Assembly: GCA_913061265.1 (NCBI GenBank)
Contig: CAJXVS010000006.1
Coordinates: forward strand, 310,001 to 374,000
DNA from: an uncultured Halobacteriovorax sp.
GTDB taxonomy: Bacteria; Bdellovibrionota; Bacteriovoracia; Bacteriovoracales; Bacteriovoracaceae
DNA: 64,000 nt
Direction: 5' to 3'
Under the pieces are notes generated by a model that was given only the letters and a program-made list of their open reading frames with translations, made no database searches and was not told the DNA's origin. The position numbers and the translations under genes were made by a program. This document shows positions 18,252 to 27,120 of this stretch, piece after piece (within the stretch, counting starts at the first letter, position 1; the number at the start of each line of letters is the position of its first letter).

Positions 18252-19292
18252 ATGAAATTTCGTAAATTAGGTAAGTCTGATATCAACGTCTCAGTCATCT
18301 GTCTTGGTACAATGACCTGGGGAGAGCAAAATACTATTGAAGAGGCTCATCAGCAATTAGACTACGCTATCGATCATGAAGTTAATTTTATCGACACAGC
18401 AGAAATGTACCCGGTTCCCCCTAGCAAGGATACTTACTCTCTAACTGAGCAGTATATTGGAAAGTGGGATAAGCTTAAAAAGCAGAGGGATAAGATCGTT
18501 CTTGCTACTAAAATAATAGGCCCGTTTTGGGAGAATTATGTTCGTGGTGGTGATAATAAGTTTAATAAGAAACATCTTATGAGCGCTATTGATGCCAGCC
18601 TCTCAAGGCTAGGCACTGACTATGTCGACCTCTATCAACTACACTGGCCGGAGAGAAAGACAAATTACTTTGGCCAATTAGGTTACGTCGTTCAAAAAGA
18701 CGAAGCTCCTTTTACTCCTCTTGAAGAAGTCTTAGAAGTTCTTCAAGAGATCAAAGATTCAGGAAAAGTAAGGGAGTTTGGCCTTTCAAATGAAACACCT
18801 TGGGGCGCCATGGAATTTCTTCGCCTAGGTGGTGAAAAAGAGCTTCCAAGAATGGCCTCTATCCAAAACCCGTACAGTCTTCTTAACAGAACTTATGAGA
18901 TTGGTTTGGCAGAAGTTTCCCATAGAGAGGAGTGCGGACTCTTGGCCTATTCACCTATGGCCTTCGGAGCTCTATCCGGAAAATACTTAGGCGGTAAGAA
19001 GCCAGAAGGTTGCCGCTTAACTCTTTGGGACTACTTCTCTCGTTATAGTAATGATCAGGCGGTTTCCGCTACTCAAATGTACGCTGATATTGCTTCTAAG
19101 CATGAAATCTCTTTAGCTCAAATGTCTTTGGCCTTTGTAAACGATAGGCCCTTTGTGACTTCCAATATAATTGGAGCCACTAAGATGGAGCAATTAAAAG
19201 AGAATATCTCAAGTATTGAGCTTAAACTCTCAGATGAAATTCTAGCTGAAATAGAGGCCGTTCACGTCAAGCACCCCAATCCATCTCCTTAA
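18252..19292 (+). CDS. NADP(H)-dependent aldo/keto reductase (Tas-like)
   Basis: A 346-residue TIM-barrel oxidoreductase. The opening MKFRKLGKSDINVSVICLGT is typical of the Tas/YajO branch. The AKR catalytic tetrad is visible as D48 and Y53 (FIDTAEMYP), K87 (ATKI) and H131 (YQLHWPE). The insertion after the tetrad Tyr (PVPPSKDTYSLTE) is characteristic of Tas-type proteins. It reduces aldehydes or ketones with NADPH; the natural substrate is unknown. AAGG precedes the ATG. It follows the VC0807-like gene closely and is probably co-transcribed with it. Confidence 0.9.
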   Translation: MKFRKLGKSDINVSVICLGTMTWGEQNTIEEAHQQLDYAIDHEVNFIDTAEMYPVPPSKDTYSLTEQYIGKWDKLKKQRDKIVLATKIIGPFWENYVRGGDNKFNKKHLMSAIDASLSRLGTDYVDLYQLHWPERKTNYFGQLGYVVQKDEAPFTPLEEVLEVLQEIKDSGKVREFGLSNETPWGAMEFLRLGGEKELPRMASIQNPYSLLNRTYEIGLAEVSHREECGLLAYSPMAFGALSGKYLGGKKPEGCRLTLWDYFSRYSNDQAVSATQMYADIASKHEISLAQMSLAFVNDRPFVTSNIIGATKMEQLKENISSIELKLSDEILAEIEAVHVKHPNPSP

Positions 19293-19369
19293 GCGGTACT
19301 TCTTACCCGGCTAAAGAAGCCCTAAAATTCAGGTAACATAGACTTAGTAAAACTCTTTACGAGGTCATT

Positions 19370-19981
19370 ATGGGATTAGTTGATAGAATCCTCGGTGATA
19401 AGAAAACCGAGAAAACCAAGTCCCCTGCAAAACTTTTAAACTACTTCGCCGCAAGTGAAAGTTCACCGAACTTTCCTTTAACTCTAGCGTTATCTTCACT
19501 AGAGACTATTGGTGAAAATGCGACGGACGAAGATGATTACCTTCTGTGCTTACTAGAAGATAGTATCTTCTCTTCTCTCTACGTTACTTTTTATGAACAA
19601 ATATTTTCGACGATAAAAAGTAATCCAAAGATGAAGATCCCTCTTATTGAAACCTTCGCTGAAGATATCAATGAGAGAGAAAAAGTCATTAGTATTCAAT
19701 CTCAAAATCATATTAACTTTGTTGAAAAGAATGGTTCTTGTAAAGGATGCACCAGTTGTGACAATCATCCAGATGTAAGTGAGCTCATCAGTTTTTGGAA
19801 TAATAAAGACGTGACTTTCTTTGAGAGCCTTTACGTTGGGATGCAAACAATTCAATTCTCAATGGAGCAATTGCTCTACGAAGCGGTTCCTCAAAATGCA
19901 GATCTTATTGATGAACTCTCCCCTGAGACTATCTTAAAGTATCGTCAGGCGCTTTTTGATTTTTCAGCTAAGTCCATCTAG
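19370..19981 (+). CDS. Uncharacterised cytoplasmic protein with CX2CX2C motif
   Basis: I do not recognise this 203-residue protein. It has no signal peptide or membrane segment. It is largely helical and acidic, with a Lys-rich start (residues 9-21). Near residues 124-130 it carries CKGCTSC followed by DNHPD, a compact cluster of three cysteines plus nearby Asp and His that could hold a metal ion or iron-sulfur cluster. A GAGG ribosome site precedes ATG 19370, which supports it as a real gene. Its last 18 nt overlap the end of the convergent YheT-like gene. Confidence 0.6.
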   Translation: MGLVDRILGDKKTEKTKSPAKLLNYFAASESSPNFPLTLALSSLETIGENATDEDDYLLCLLEDSIFSSLYVTFYEQIFSTIKSNPKMKIPLIETFAEDINEREKVISIQSQNHINFVEKNGSCKGCTSCDNHPDVSELISFWNNKDVTFFESLYVGMQTIQFSMEQLLYEAVPQNADLIDELSPETILKYRQALFDFSAKSI

Positions 19982-20911
19982 AAATTGATAGGCCCTCTCT
20001 TCTGACCAAATCGGTGAGTAGGGCCTAAAATGACCGAAGCCGACATGCCCACCGAACTTAGTCCTCTCAAAAGTAAAATTGTCTTTAAGAATTTCATGAG
20101 GAAAACAACTCTCTGTTAAGAAAGGATCATCACTGGCGTTAACTAATAATGTCGGTACTTCAATCTTGGGAATAAATTGTTTTGAGCTCGCTCTTGTATA
20201 GTAATCTTCAGCATCTTTATAACCATGAAGTGGACCAGTAAATATATTATCAAACTGATTGAGGTTCTTACACTTATAGATATCATCTGGTTCAAAACCA
20301 ACTTCTCTAATCATCTCTTCTTTAAGTTGAACCTTTATCTTAAGGGTCTTAAGAAAATTCTTGGTATAGATCTTATTAAAGCCAATATCTAACTTTAAAG
20401 AGCAGCCTCTAAGATCCACTGGAGTTGAAAAGGCTACAGCTCCCTTTATCTTAGGTGAAACACTTGTGCCCTTCTCTCCTAAATACTTTAGGGTAATATT
20501 CCCTCCCATAGAGAAGCCTATGAGATAGATTTCATCATATTTTTTATTTTCAATACAATGATCAATGACTTCAGAGAGATCATGGGAGACCCCACTATTA
20601 TAATAGAAAGCCTTTCTATTTAGCTCTCCACTGCAGCCTCTGCAGTTCCAGGCTAGAGCATCGTAGCCCTTATCGAGAAAGTACTTCATCATGCCTTGGA
20701 TATAAGTCCCGCGAGAGCTTCCCTCGAGACCATGAGAGAGGATGATTAGTTTTGATTTATTAGAGCTCATCCAATCGAGGTCGAGAAAGTCACCATCTTT
20801 AAGGTCGATCCTCTCTCTTTCAAATTCTAATTGAAGGACCTGCCGAGCGAGGGCCGTATAAAGAGTATTGAAGTGACCATTTTGAAAGGGGAAGCTCGTT
20901 TTATAATTCAA
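19964..20911 (-). CDS. YheT-family alpha/beta hydrolase
   Basis: A 315-residue alpha/beta hydrolase of the YheT (UPF0017/ABHD1-3) family. Visible motifs are HGLEGSSRG near residue 60, NCRGCSGE near 89, the nucleophile elbow GFSMGGN with S134, the acid loop in ASDDPFL and the catalytic His in GGHVGF. Relatives are esterases or phospholipase-like enzymes; the substrate is not known. The start is TTG inside the 3' end of the upstream secreted-protein gene (11 nt overlap), and no other in-frame start is available nearby. It is probably the last gene of the operon beginning with the KAS III gene. Confidence 0.87.
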   Translation of the reverse strand: MNYKTSFPFQNGHFNTLYTALARQVLQLEFERERIDLKDGDFLDLDWMSSNKSKLIILSHGLEGSSRGTYIQGMMKYFLDKGYDALAWNCRGCSGELNRKAFYYNSGVSHDLSEVIDHCIENKKYDEIYLIGFSMGGNITLKYLGEKGTSVSPKIKGAVAFSTPVDLRGCSLKLDIGFNKIYTKNFLKTLKIKVQLKEEMIREVGFEPDDIYKCKNLNQFDNIFTGPLHGYKDAEDYYTRASSKQFIPKIEVPTLLVNASDDPFLTESCFPHEILKDNFTFERTKFGGHVGFGHFRPYSPIWSEERAYQFLDGLS

Positions 20912-21611
20912 TTTTCTTGCAATACCTTTTCAAGAACTTCTTCCACTTCTCTTCACTATTATGAATAAAGTAGGCTCCATCAATACTTCCACTATCATCA
21001 ATATCGAGCTTGAATAGTTTTTTGTTTTTAACAAGGCATTCATTTCCATTTGAATCTTTAACCGTAGATTTTCTTTTTAAAACGGTATTAGGAAGGCCTC
21101 CTAAGCGAAAGCCTTCATCGATTAAGCTTCCACTCGATAAGAGTGAGAGCTCAACCCCACCTTGATTCCTGCGGTTTACTTCAGGGTCTTCAAGGACATC
21201 CATCTTTGTTATGCTTTCAATCTTAGAAGAGCGAGCGTCAAAGACCCATAGCCTACCGTCTGTATTCCTTATCCTAATATATTCGTTTTCCTGATCAATC
21301 TCGATACTTAGCTTATGAGTCACTATAGGGAATAAGTAATTCCTTGCGCCGGTATCAGTAGAGGGTCTACCTGCTCCAAGGGAGTTAAAGATCATAAACT
21401 CTCCAATAGAGTTAAAAGTATAAGATCTATAGATAGGATATCTATTTGAAGGTCCAAGACTGATAAAGCAAATACCATTTCTATTGTACTTTCCAATTTG
21501 ATACCTCATCTCTCCTAGGTTTCCATATTTTCCAACTCCTGTTTCACATTCTAAAGGGACTGCAAAAGCTTGGAAGGAAATAAAAAGAAAAAGACCTACG
21601 AGAAACTTCAT
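20901..21611 (-). CDS. Secreted protein of unknown function
   Basis: With ATG 21611 this protein has 236 residues and a clear signal peptide (MKFLVGLFLFISFQAFA, residues 1-17). The mature part is beta-rich with three or four cysteines (including ECETG and ECLVK). Its C-terminal part contains DIDDSGSIDGAYF, an EF-hand-like Asp/Ser/Gly loop that might bind calcium. I do not recognise the family. The start is fixed by a TAATG overlap with the KAS III stop codon; an ATG four codons upstream is less likely. It is co-transcribed with the KAS III and YheT-like genes, but the functional link is unclear. Confidence 0.7.
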   Translation of the reverse strand: MKFLVGLFLFISFQAFAVPLECETGVGKYGNLGEMRYQIGKYNRNGICFISLGPSNRYPIYRSYTFNSIGEFMIFNSLGAGRPSTDTGARNYLFPIVTHKLSIEIDQENEYIRIRNTDGRLWVFDARSSKIESITKMDVLEDPEVNRRNQGGVELSLLSSGSLIDEGFRLGGLPNTVLKRKSTVKDSNGNECLVKNKKLFKLDIDDSGSIDGAYFIHNSEEKWKKFLKRYCKKIEL

Positions 21612-22627
21612 TAGTACCGCCAAAGAGCCGAGGCCCAGGTAAAGCCTGAACCAAAGGCAGCCGAAGCAACAAGATCACCTTTTTTAAGCTTACCCGCTTC
21701 GATCGCTTTATCCATTCCAAGAGGAATAGTAGCGGCGGTTGTATTTCCATAATCTTGAATTGTATTAAAGACCTTACTTTCATCGAGCCCTAGGACTTCA
21801 GCCACTTTAGAATTAATTCTTAAGTTCGCTTGGTGAAATAAAAAGCAATCCACATCGGCGAAAGAAACTCCCATTTCTTTACAAGCAGCCGTTAGACATT
21901 CAGCCATTCTTTTGACGGCGTGAACAAAGACGACCTTTCCATTCATCTGAGGGTAATGAAGCCCTTCGTCTATGATCTCTTGAGAAAACCTTTCATTTCC
22001 TTCAAAGGCCATACCAGGAGCAGGAAGCCAAAGTTCTTTTGCAAAAGAGCCATCGGCATGAAGATGAGTTGTTAAGATATGTGAATCAACTAAGGGATCG
22101 TTAACTTCAGTTTGAGAGACAATAACGGCTCCTGCGCCATCACCAAATAAAACAGAGACCCCGCGTCCTCTAGGTGTTTTATCAAGACCTTTAGAATGAA
22201 CTTCAGCACCAACGACTAAGATATTCTTGTGACTACCAGATTTAACAAATTTATCAGCGACAGAGATTCCATAAATAAACCCCGTACACTGTTGACGAAT
22301 ATCTAAGACGGTAATGGTAGGAAGGTCTAACTTGGCTTGCAAGAAACAACCTGTTCCTGGAAAATCATGATCCGGGCTTAGAGTAGCTAGAATGATCATA
22401 TCAATATCAGACTTTTCAAGCCCTGCATTCTTTATCGCTTTTAACGAAGCCTCTAAGGCCAAATCTGAAGTGGAAGTTTTGGGATCAACCCAATGGCGGC
22501 GCTCAATTCCGGTTCTTTGAATAATCCATTCATGACTCGTATCGAGCATTTCTTCTAAGTCTTTATTCTCATAAACTCTTGGAGGAACAAATGATCCAAC
22601 TCCAGCAATTCGGCTTCCGATACCCAT
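21611..22627 (-). CDS. 3-oxoacyl-ACP synthase III-family protein (FabH-like)
   Basis: A thiolase-fold condensing enzyme of 338 residues. The KAS III triad is present: C114 in RQQCTGF, H265 in FLFHQANLR and N295 in DYGNTTAAT. The late GSGFTWAS block is also typical. FabH starts fatty-acid synthesis by joining acetyl-CoA and malonyl-ACP. This protein is longer than the usual 310-320 residues and carries a mid-region insertion (LPAPGMAFEGNERF), so it could instead be an OleA- or secondary-metabolite-type KAS III. It heads an operon with a secreted protein and an alpha/beta hydrolase rather than with other fab genes, which leaves that alternative open. Confidence 0.85.
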   Translation of the reverse strand: MGIGSRIAGVGSFVPPRVYENKDLEEMLDTSHEWIIQRTGIERRHWVDPKTSTSDLALEASLKAIKNAGLEKSDIDMIILATLSPDHDFPGTGCFLQAKLDLPTITVLDIRQQCTGFIYGISVADKFVKSGSHKNILVVGAEVHSKGLDKTPRGRGVSVLFGDGAGAVIVSQTEVNDPLVDSHILTTHLHADGSFAKELWLPAPGMAFEGNERFSQEIIDEGLHYPQMNGKVVFVHAVKRMAECLTAACKEMGVSFADVDCFLFHQANLRINSKVAEVLGLDESKVFNTIQDYGNTTAATIPLGMDKAIEAGKLKKGDLVASAAFGSGFTWASALWRY

Positions 22628-22730
22628 GATATTTCCCTTTGTTTCTTTACACCTATAGTCTAAAACAAAGGGGTGAACATACTCAAATTTTTAGAGAAAA
22701 AATGACAAACCACCCCATATTGGAGGAATC

Positions 22731-23129
22731 ATGACATTAGTAATCACACCTTTTTACGCGGCGCTTGCAGCCCTATTCTACCTATTTTTGGCCAAACGAG
22801 TGATCGACAACCGTTGGAAGTTTAAAAAGGGTCTCGGCACTGTTGAGGGCGAATTAGAGCAAACTGTTCGTACCCATGGAAACTTTAACGAGTATATCCC
22901 TTTTGCTTTTCTTCTCATTTCATTTGTGGAAATTCAGCTAGGTGCTTTTTGGGGCGTTCACGTATTAGGTCTCTCTCTATTAGTTTGTCGTCTCCTTCAT
23001 TTCTTTGGATTAAAGAAATCAAGTGGGTCTTCAAAAGGAAGATTCTATGGAACTGCGGGAACTTTTTTAAATCTAGCGATTTCAGCCTTCGTTTTAATTT
23101 ACCTTTTTATAAAGAACCAGGTTCTTTAA
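22731..23129 (+). CDS. MAPEG-family membrane protein
   Basis: A 132-residue protein with four membrane segments. It has the bacterial MAPEG hallmark: a loop after helix 1 ending in EQTVRTHGNFNEYIPFA, where Arg, His, Asn and Glu match the R-x-H-x-N-x-x-E pattern. MAPEG proteins are membrane glutathione transferases or relatives. The bacterial members related to YecN/GST are mostly uncharacterised. A strong GGAGGA site lies 3 nt before ATG. The 3' end overlaps the convergent oxidoreductase by 4 nt. Confidence 0.87.
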   Translation: MTLVITPFYAALAALFYLFLAKRVIDNRWKFKKGLGTVEGELEQTVRTHGNFNEYIPFAFLLISFVEIQLGAFWGVHVLGLSLLVCRLLHFFGLKKSSGSSKGRFYGTAGTFLNLAISAFVLIYLFIKNQVL

Positions 23130-24121
23130 ACCTTACAGGTAAGATAATCATTGCAGATTTTCTTCATGGCCTCATGAGAGGAGTTAAATGCGCTTATAAT
23201 AGAGCCTCCTCTCTTGCCAGCACTTAGATCTCCGATAAGAAAAAGCCCGGCTACAGAAGTTTCAAAACCATCTTTTACAATAGGCTCATCGGTCCCTGAG
23301 AACTCAATCTTCAAGAGCTTTAAGAAGTTAGTAGGACTAGTTCCTCCTAAAGCGTAGACAACATTCTCATAGACTCTTAGAGGGCACTCTTCTTCAGAAA
23401 AGTTGACTTGGACTTGGCCGTCTTTTTCTTCAAGCCCAATAGCGTTTGAGTTTAAGAAAAGTTTTGTTTCCCCTCTTTTTTCTAAAGTAAAAAGTGAAAC
23501 TTGGTTGATTTCATTCATGCGTGCAAAGCTATCTTTTCTGTAAGAGAGGTCTACTTTATTACCTTCTTGGGATAAGTACTGAACATATTCAGAAGCTGAG
23601 TCACCACCACCAATAACTAAGACTTTTGAGTTCTCAATCTTTTTACTCGTGATATCAAAATGAACTTTATCTCTAATAGTCGAAGGAATCTTATAATCAG
23701 GTTTATTAGGTTTTCCCATCATTCCAATAGCAATAACACAGGTCTTGGTTTTGAACTCAGACTTGTCGGTATAAACCCTGAAGCTCCCGTCTTCTAGTTT
23801 CTCTAGCTTCCATGCGGTTTCTTCGTAGCGTACTTCTAGCTGGTTCTTCTCTATTGCTTGGTCAAGGTAGGTTAAGGTCTCAGATTTTGAGTAATCCGGA
23901 ATACACATGACCCCACTACACATTGCCGCCTTTCCTTTATAATTAGCAGTCACTAATTTTTGATCGGGGTAAAACTTTCTGATCATATAACTATGCTCTG
24001 GAGCTTTTTCTATAATAACGACTTTACTAGAGTCGATTCCAGATGAAACAGCTTCCACTCCCATCGATATCCCTGCAGGGCCGGCACCTATGATAAGCAT
24101 TTCTAAATTATGTTCTGACAT
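23126..24121 (-). CDS. FAD/NAD(P)-dependent pyridine-nucleotide oxidoreductase
   Basis: A 331-residue flavoprotein in the thioredoxin-reductase size class. It has an FAD-binding motif at residues 10-20 (IIGAGPAGISM), an NAD(P)-binding motif near residue 175 (VIGGGDSASEY) and the second FAD motif near residue 300 (GLFLIGDLSAGKRGGS). The redox CxxC of TrxB between the two nucleotide domains is missing. Two cysteines instead lie near the N-terminus (C68 and C73, in CSGVMC). The overall form recalls the YpdA/Bdr-type or ferredoxin-NADP reductase-like branch, so thioredoxin reductase is unlikely. The electron acceptor is unknown. AGAGG precedes the ATG. Confidence 0.8.
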   Translation of the reverse strand: MSEHNLEMLIIGAGPAGISMGVEAVSSGIDSSKVVIIEKAPEHSYMIRKFYPDQKLVTANYKGKAAMCSGVMCIPDYSKSETLTYLDQAIEKNQLEVRYEETAWKLEKLEDGSFRVYTDKSEFKTKTCVIAIGMMGKPNKPDYKIPSTIRDKVHFDITSKKIENSKVLVIGGGDSASEYVQYLSQEGNKVDLSYRKDSFARMNEINQVSLFTLEKRGETKLFLNSNAIGLEEKDGQVQVNFSEEECPLRVYENVVYALGGTSPTNFLKLLKIEFSGTDEPIVKDGFETSVAGLFLIGDLSAGKRGGSIISAFNSSHEAMKKICNDYLTCKV

Positions 24122-24129
24122 GAAAACCT

Positions 24130-25122
24130 CTACTTATAACATTTGATTGAGCACTTAGAGTTAGCCCCTCTATCATAGAGTAAGCTAAGCTCCCAAAGGT
24201 TACCATCCAACCTTTTCACATTGCATCTTGCCCCGAATAACTCAGTCTTAGTTAGACTACAGAACTTAAAGGCAGAAGCAGTCTTGATGATATGACTAAC
24301 CTTCTTAGTTTCTAATTTGAACTCTTTATTAACAACTTGGTTCAATGGCCACCATATGGGATGCCATTTATTAGTTTTATTACAAAGCTCCAATTGAAGA
24401 TTCTCTAATCTTAATGTTCCAAGTTTCTCGGTCGTGCACTTGTCTTCATCATGGCCTAAAAGAAGTCTTCCCCCTAGAACGACACTCGTCCCTAGAGAGC
24501 CTTGCTTTGTGTTGATCCTTACTTGCTCAACATCTGTGTAGATATTTTGGGAACCAGAAATGCTTTTCCACTTTGCTTCACCTTTTTCCTCATTCCTAGA
24601 GCCAATATTTACTCCACCAAGAGCAAAGCAGGATTGAAGTTTTTGCTTCTTATCGAACTCCAGATGAATTTTAAGCCTCTTAGTTACAATGGTGTTTCCA
24701 AGAGCGCTTTTAGATTTATTAAATTTTATAGTAATAAAAGCTTCACCGTCATCTACGCCAGATTCTTCATCTCCAGTTTCGTATCGAATAGATTCAACCT
24801 TAATATTATTTTGTCCATAATAAGCACCCGAAGCAGCAAAGGTCTGAACGCTATAGTTTTGATTTTCTTTAATTGAGGCTATACCTTCAAGCTCAATTGG
24901 AGCTTGGATATTTATACTCTTTAATGTTTTAAAACAAATTTTTCTATCAGCTAATTGATTTCTTATATCATCAAAGAGATAGATGATTTCAAACTCTTCA
25001 CTCGAGCTTTTCCCCATCTGGTTTTGGTTCTTCATGATCTTCAAACTGACAACGAAGATACCTGAGAGCATCCCTGCGACTATCATTAGTTGAACGAGTG
25101 AGAATCCTGCATTCTTTTTCAA
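24130..25122 (-). CDS. Pseudopilin-like protein 3 of a tandem set
   Basis: A 330-residue protein with a type IV prepilin-like leader: a short basic stretch, then G|FSLVQLMIVAGMLSGIF, where cleavage would follow the Gly. The residue at mature position 5 is Gln, not the usual Glu. A long C-terminal domain with several Cys pairs (FKLC-like and SKCSIKCYK) follows the N-terminal helix. The start is TTG and overlaps the upstream gene's stop as TTGA, so it is translationally coupled. It is the last of three related genes. The protein is probably a minor pilin or secretion pseudopilin, or an adhesin anchored through the pilin helix. No assembly ATPase or peptidase gene is nearby. Confidence 0.72.
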   Translation of the reverse strand: MKKNAGFSLVQLMIVAGMLSGIFVVSLKIMKNQNQMGKSSSEEFEIIYLFDDIRNQLADRKICFKTLKSINIQAPIELEGIASIKENQNYSVQTFAASGAYYGQNNIKVESIRYETGDEESGVDDGEAFITIKFNKSKSALGNTIVTKRLKIHLEFDKKQKLQSCFALGGVNIGSRNEEKGEAKWKSISGSQNIYTDVEQVRINTKQGSLGTSVVLGGRLLLGHDEDKCTTEKLGTLRLENLQLELCNKTNKWHPIWWPLNQVVNKEFKLETKKVSHIIKTASAFKFCSLTKTELFGARCNVKRLDGNLWELSLLYDRGANSKCSIKCYK

Positions 25123-25904
25123 AGCCTTAACCCCACATTTGAGATCCTATAAGCATTTCTCTCATAGCAAATAACTAGGGATTGATAACCTTTGTGAAAA
25201 AAGATAACTCCATTGCTCCCTTCTTCACAAATAGAACTCTCAGAAGTTAGGAACTGAATTCCTTTTTTTAAGCTTAGACGGCTAGGAACATCTTTTGAGC
25301 CTATCCCAATTTTACCTTGAGCTCGAATAAGTTCTTCAGATTCGACAATGAACTTCTCATCAGACTTAGTTTCTTTATTTAGTGAGCATGTTTCAATTCG
25401 GCCCAAGTTATCCATTGATGCATAGATTTTAATTCTTCTTTGGGCGCTGCTCTTCTCTTTGTTTCCCGATAAGTTCTTATCAAATTGAATAATGAGGTTT
25501 AATTCTGCTTCGCCGTTAAGAATTGGTCCTTTCGAGAATTCCTCTAAGGTATAGCTAGAAATCTTTAACTGATAATCTCCAAAACTCATCCTCCCATATT
25601 GATAGAGGGGGAAGGCTTCAACCTCTTCAATCTCATTGGTTTCGGGGTACTGAATGACCTTCTTAATAACTTTTATGTCTCTGCTTCCAACCTTCTTATT
25701 TTCAAAAGTTGCTGTACAGGCCTCTCTTCCCTTTAAGGCCAGCCTCACTTCATTAACTGTAGAGGTTATCTCGATCTCTTGAATGGCATTGATCATTTCG
25801 GTTTGTTGTTTGTTAAATATATTCGTACAGACAAGAATAAGCCCGGCTAAAAAACCAACCGACATGATAACTTCAAGAATCGAATATCCCTTTGAATTGA
25901 TCAA
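25119..25904 (-). CDS. Pseudopilin-like protein 2 of a tandem set
   Basis: A protein of about 261 residues with a prepilin leader ending SKG|YSILEVIMSVGFLAG. This is the only one of the three that keeps Glu at mature position 5. The hydrophobic helix is followed by a mixed globular domain with a few cysteines. A longer frame opens with GTG at 25913, but a GGAG site overlaps that codon and lies 8 nt before TTG 25904. TTG 25904 also overlaps the upstream stop as TTGA, the same arrangement as the next gene, so I chose TTG. Glu5 interacts with the N-terminus of the neighbouring subunit in pili, so this member could be the assembly-competent core of the set. Confidence 0.72.
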   Translation of the reverse strand: MINSKGYSILEVIMSVGFLAGLILVCTNIFNKQQTEMINAIQEIEITSTVNEVRLALKGREACTATFENKKVGSRDIKVIKKVIQYPETNEIEEVEAFPLYQYGRMSFGDYQLKISSYTLEEFSKGPILNGEAELNLIIQFDKNLSGNKEKSSAQRRIKIYASMDNLGRIETCSLNKETKSDEKFIVESEELIRAQGKIGIGSKDVPSRLSLKKGIQFLTSESSICEEGSNGVIFFHKGYQSLVICYERNAYRISNVGLRL

Positions 25905-26944
25905 TTGAAACACTCCGCTACGCAGTATTGACCACCACGAGGAGAGCTATAGGTGGCAGCCAACCTCCAGCTAGTAGATTCGCCAGCCACTTGAGGCGTT
26001 AGTTTACAAGAGCCTTTCACATTAGACTTAAAGCTTTTTACAATACAGACTCGGTGTCTTTTCGTTTCAACTATATAACTAGGAGCTTGATTGGCATCGA
26101 TCCTATAGATTGTTCCTTTTTCTTGATTAGGAAGTGTTCCAAGACTCGACCATCCAGACTTTCTTGTGCAGAAAAAGACTTCATCAAACTTCTTCATATA
26201 AATAAGTTTCCCTGTGGAGACTAAACTACAGTGAGGAAAGTCTCCTTTTACAACTTGAAGGGACATACCTCCGGCGACAGAGAGTTCAACACCAGCTCTT
26301 CTTGGACCAACATGCAAAGCTTTACCTAAGTTCAAGCTGCCACCAAAGGAGATATTAGAAGAATCAACAAGGTTATTAAAGGCCTCACAATTAGAAATCA
26401 TTCCATTGGTAGTTCTAAAACGAATGGGAATTGTTCTAACGAGATTAATTGGATTGGTCTCTTCATTGTTTTGAAGCTTAACGACTAAATGAGTACTCCC
26501 CCTCTTAGCATCAACTGAAAGAGAAGAGTCGCTTAGGTTATAGGAGAGGATCTTAAGACTATTTTGAGCGTAGAGCTTTTTTGAAGAATCAAAGGTAAAG
26601 TATTTTAAGTAATAGGTGGCTTCTTTGTGTGAGCCCCCTCTTAATTCTTTCTTTAATGCGTTGATCTTTCTAACTGACTTATCGGGACTCATTCCTGAGA
26701 AGCTGGCCTTACAGTTCTGCGGATCCTTTAAGATGTGAAACATCTCCCCTACTAAGTAATTCACTTCAAACTTCTGCGCGGTTATTCGGGCCAACTTCTC
26801 CTGGTTCTTCATCATTTTAAGACCGACGACAGCAAGGCCTGCGATCACAGAGGAAGCTAACAGTATTTGAATATACGAGACGCCTTTGGCGCCCAGCGGC
26901 ATTTTAAGGAAGTTCATTTTACTAAGTATAAAGACGAGCCTCAC
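25901..26944 (-). CDS. Pseudopilin-like protein 1 of a tandem set
   Basis: The first gene of the set, up to 347 residues. The leader ends GAKG|VSYIQILLASSVIAGLAVVG, again with Gln where pilins have Glu5. A 300-residue domain with paired cysteines near the C-terminus (KSNVKGSCKL and GGQYCVAECFN) follows. The outermost start is GTG 26944; ATG 26917 is an alternative nine codons in, and neither has a strong ribosome site. All three proteins share a central motif type in which a 'shortened Cys-containing WxxLGxL/Y' segment precedes the end, but I cannot show homology beyond the leader. It probably heads the operon, because its upstream region is a 176-bp divergent gap. Confidence 0.68.
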   Translation of the reverse strand: MRLVFILSKMNFLKMPLGAKGVSYIQILLASSVIAGLAVVGLKMMKNQEKLARITAQKFEVNYLVGEMFHILKDPQNCKASFSGMSPDKSVRKINALKKELRGGSHKEATYYLKYFTFDSSKKLYAQNSLKILSYNLSDSSLSVDAKRGSTHLVVKLQNNEETNPINLVRTIPIRFRTTNGMISNCEAFNNLVDSSNISFGGSLNLGKALHVGPRRAGVELSVAGGMSLQVVKGDFPHCSLVSTGKLIYMKKFDEVFFCTRKSGWSSLGTLPNQEKGTIYRIDANQAPSYIVETKRHRVCIVKSFKSNVKGSCKLTPQVAGESTSWRLAATYSSPRGGQYCVAECFN

Positions 26945-27120
26945 TGATTCACAATACCTAATCAGCTTAAACTCTCTATAAAACTACCTGATATTAGGTC
27001 AGTTACCTTTCTTCTATCTAATTATGAGATGGACTATATCCTAGTAATATCTTTGAACATTTTAGTCAGGTTTGCTAGATTTTTTGAAGATGTTTACGCA
27101 ACACAACACAAGAGGATTCT

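Noticed and set aside
24502..24876. 124-residue plus-strand reading frame
   Set aside because: Antisense to the pseudopilin gene, with no ribosome site or family features.
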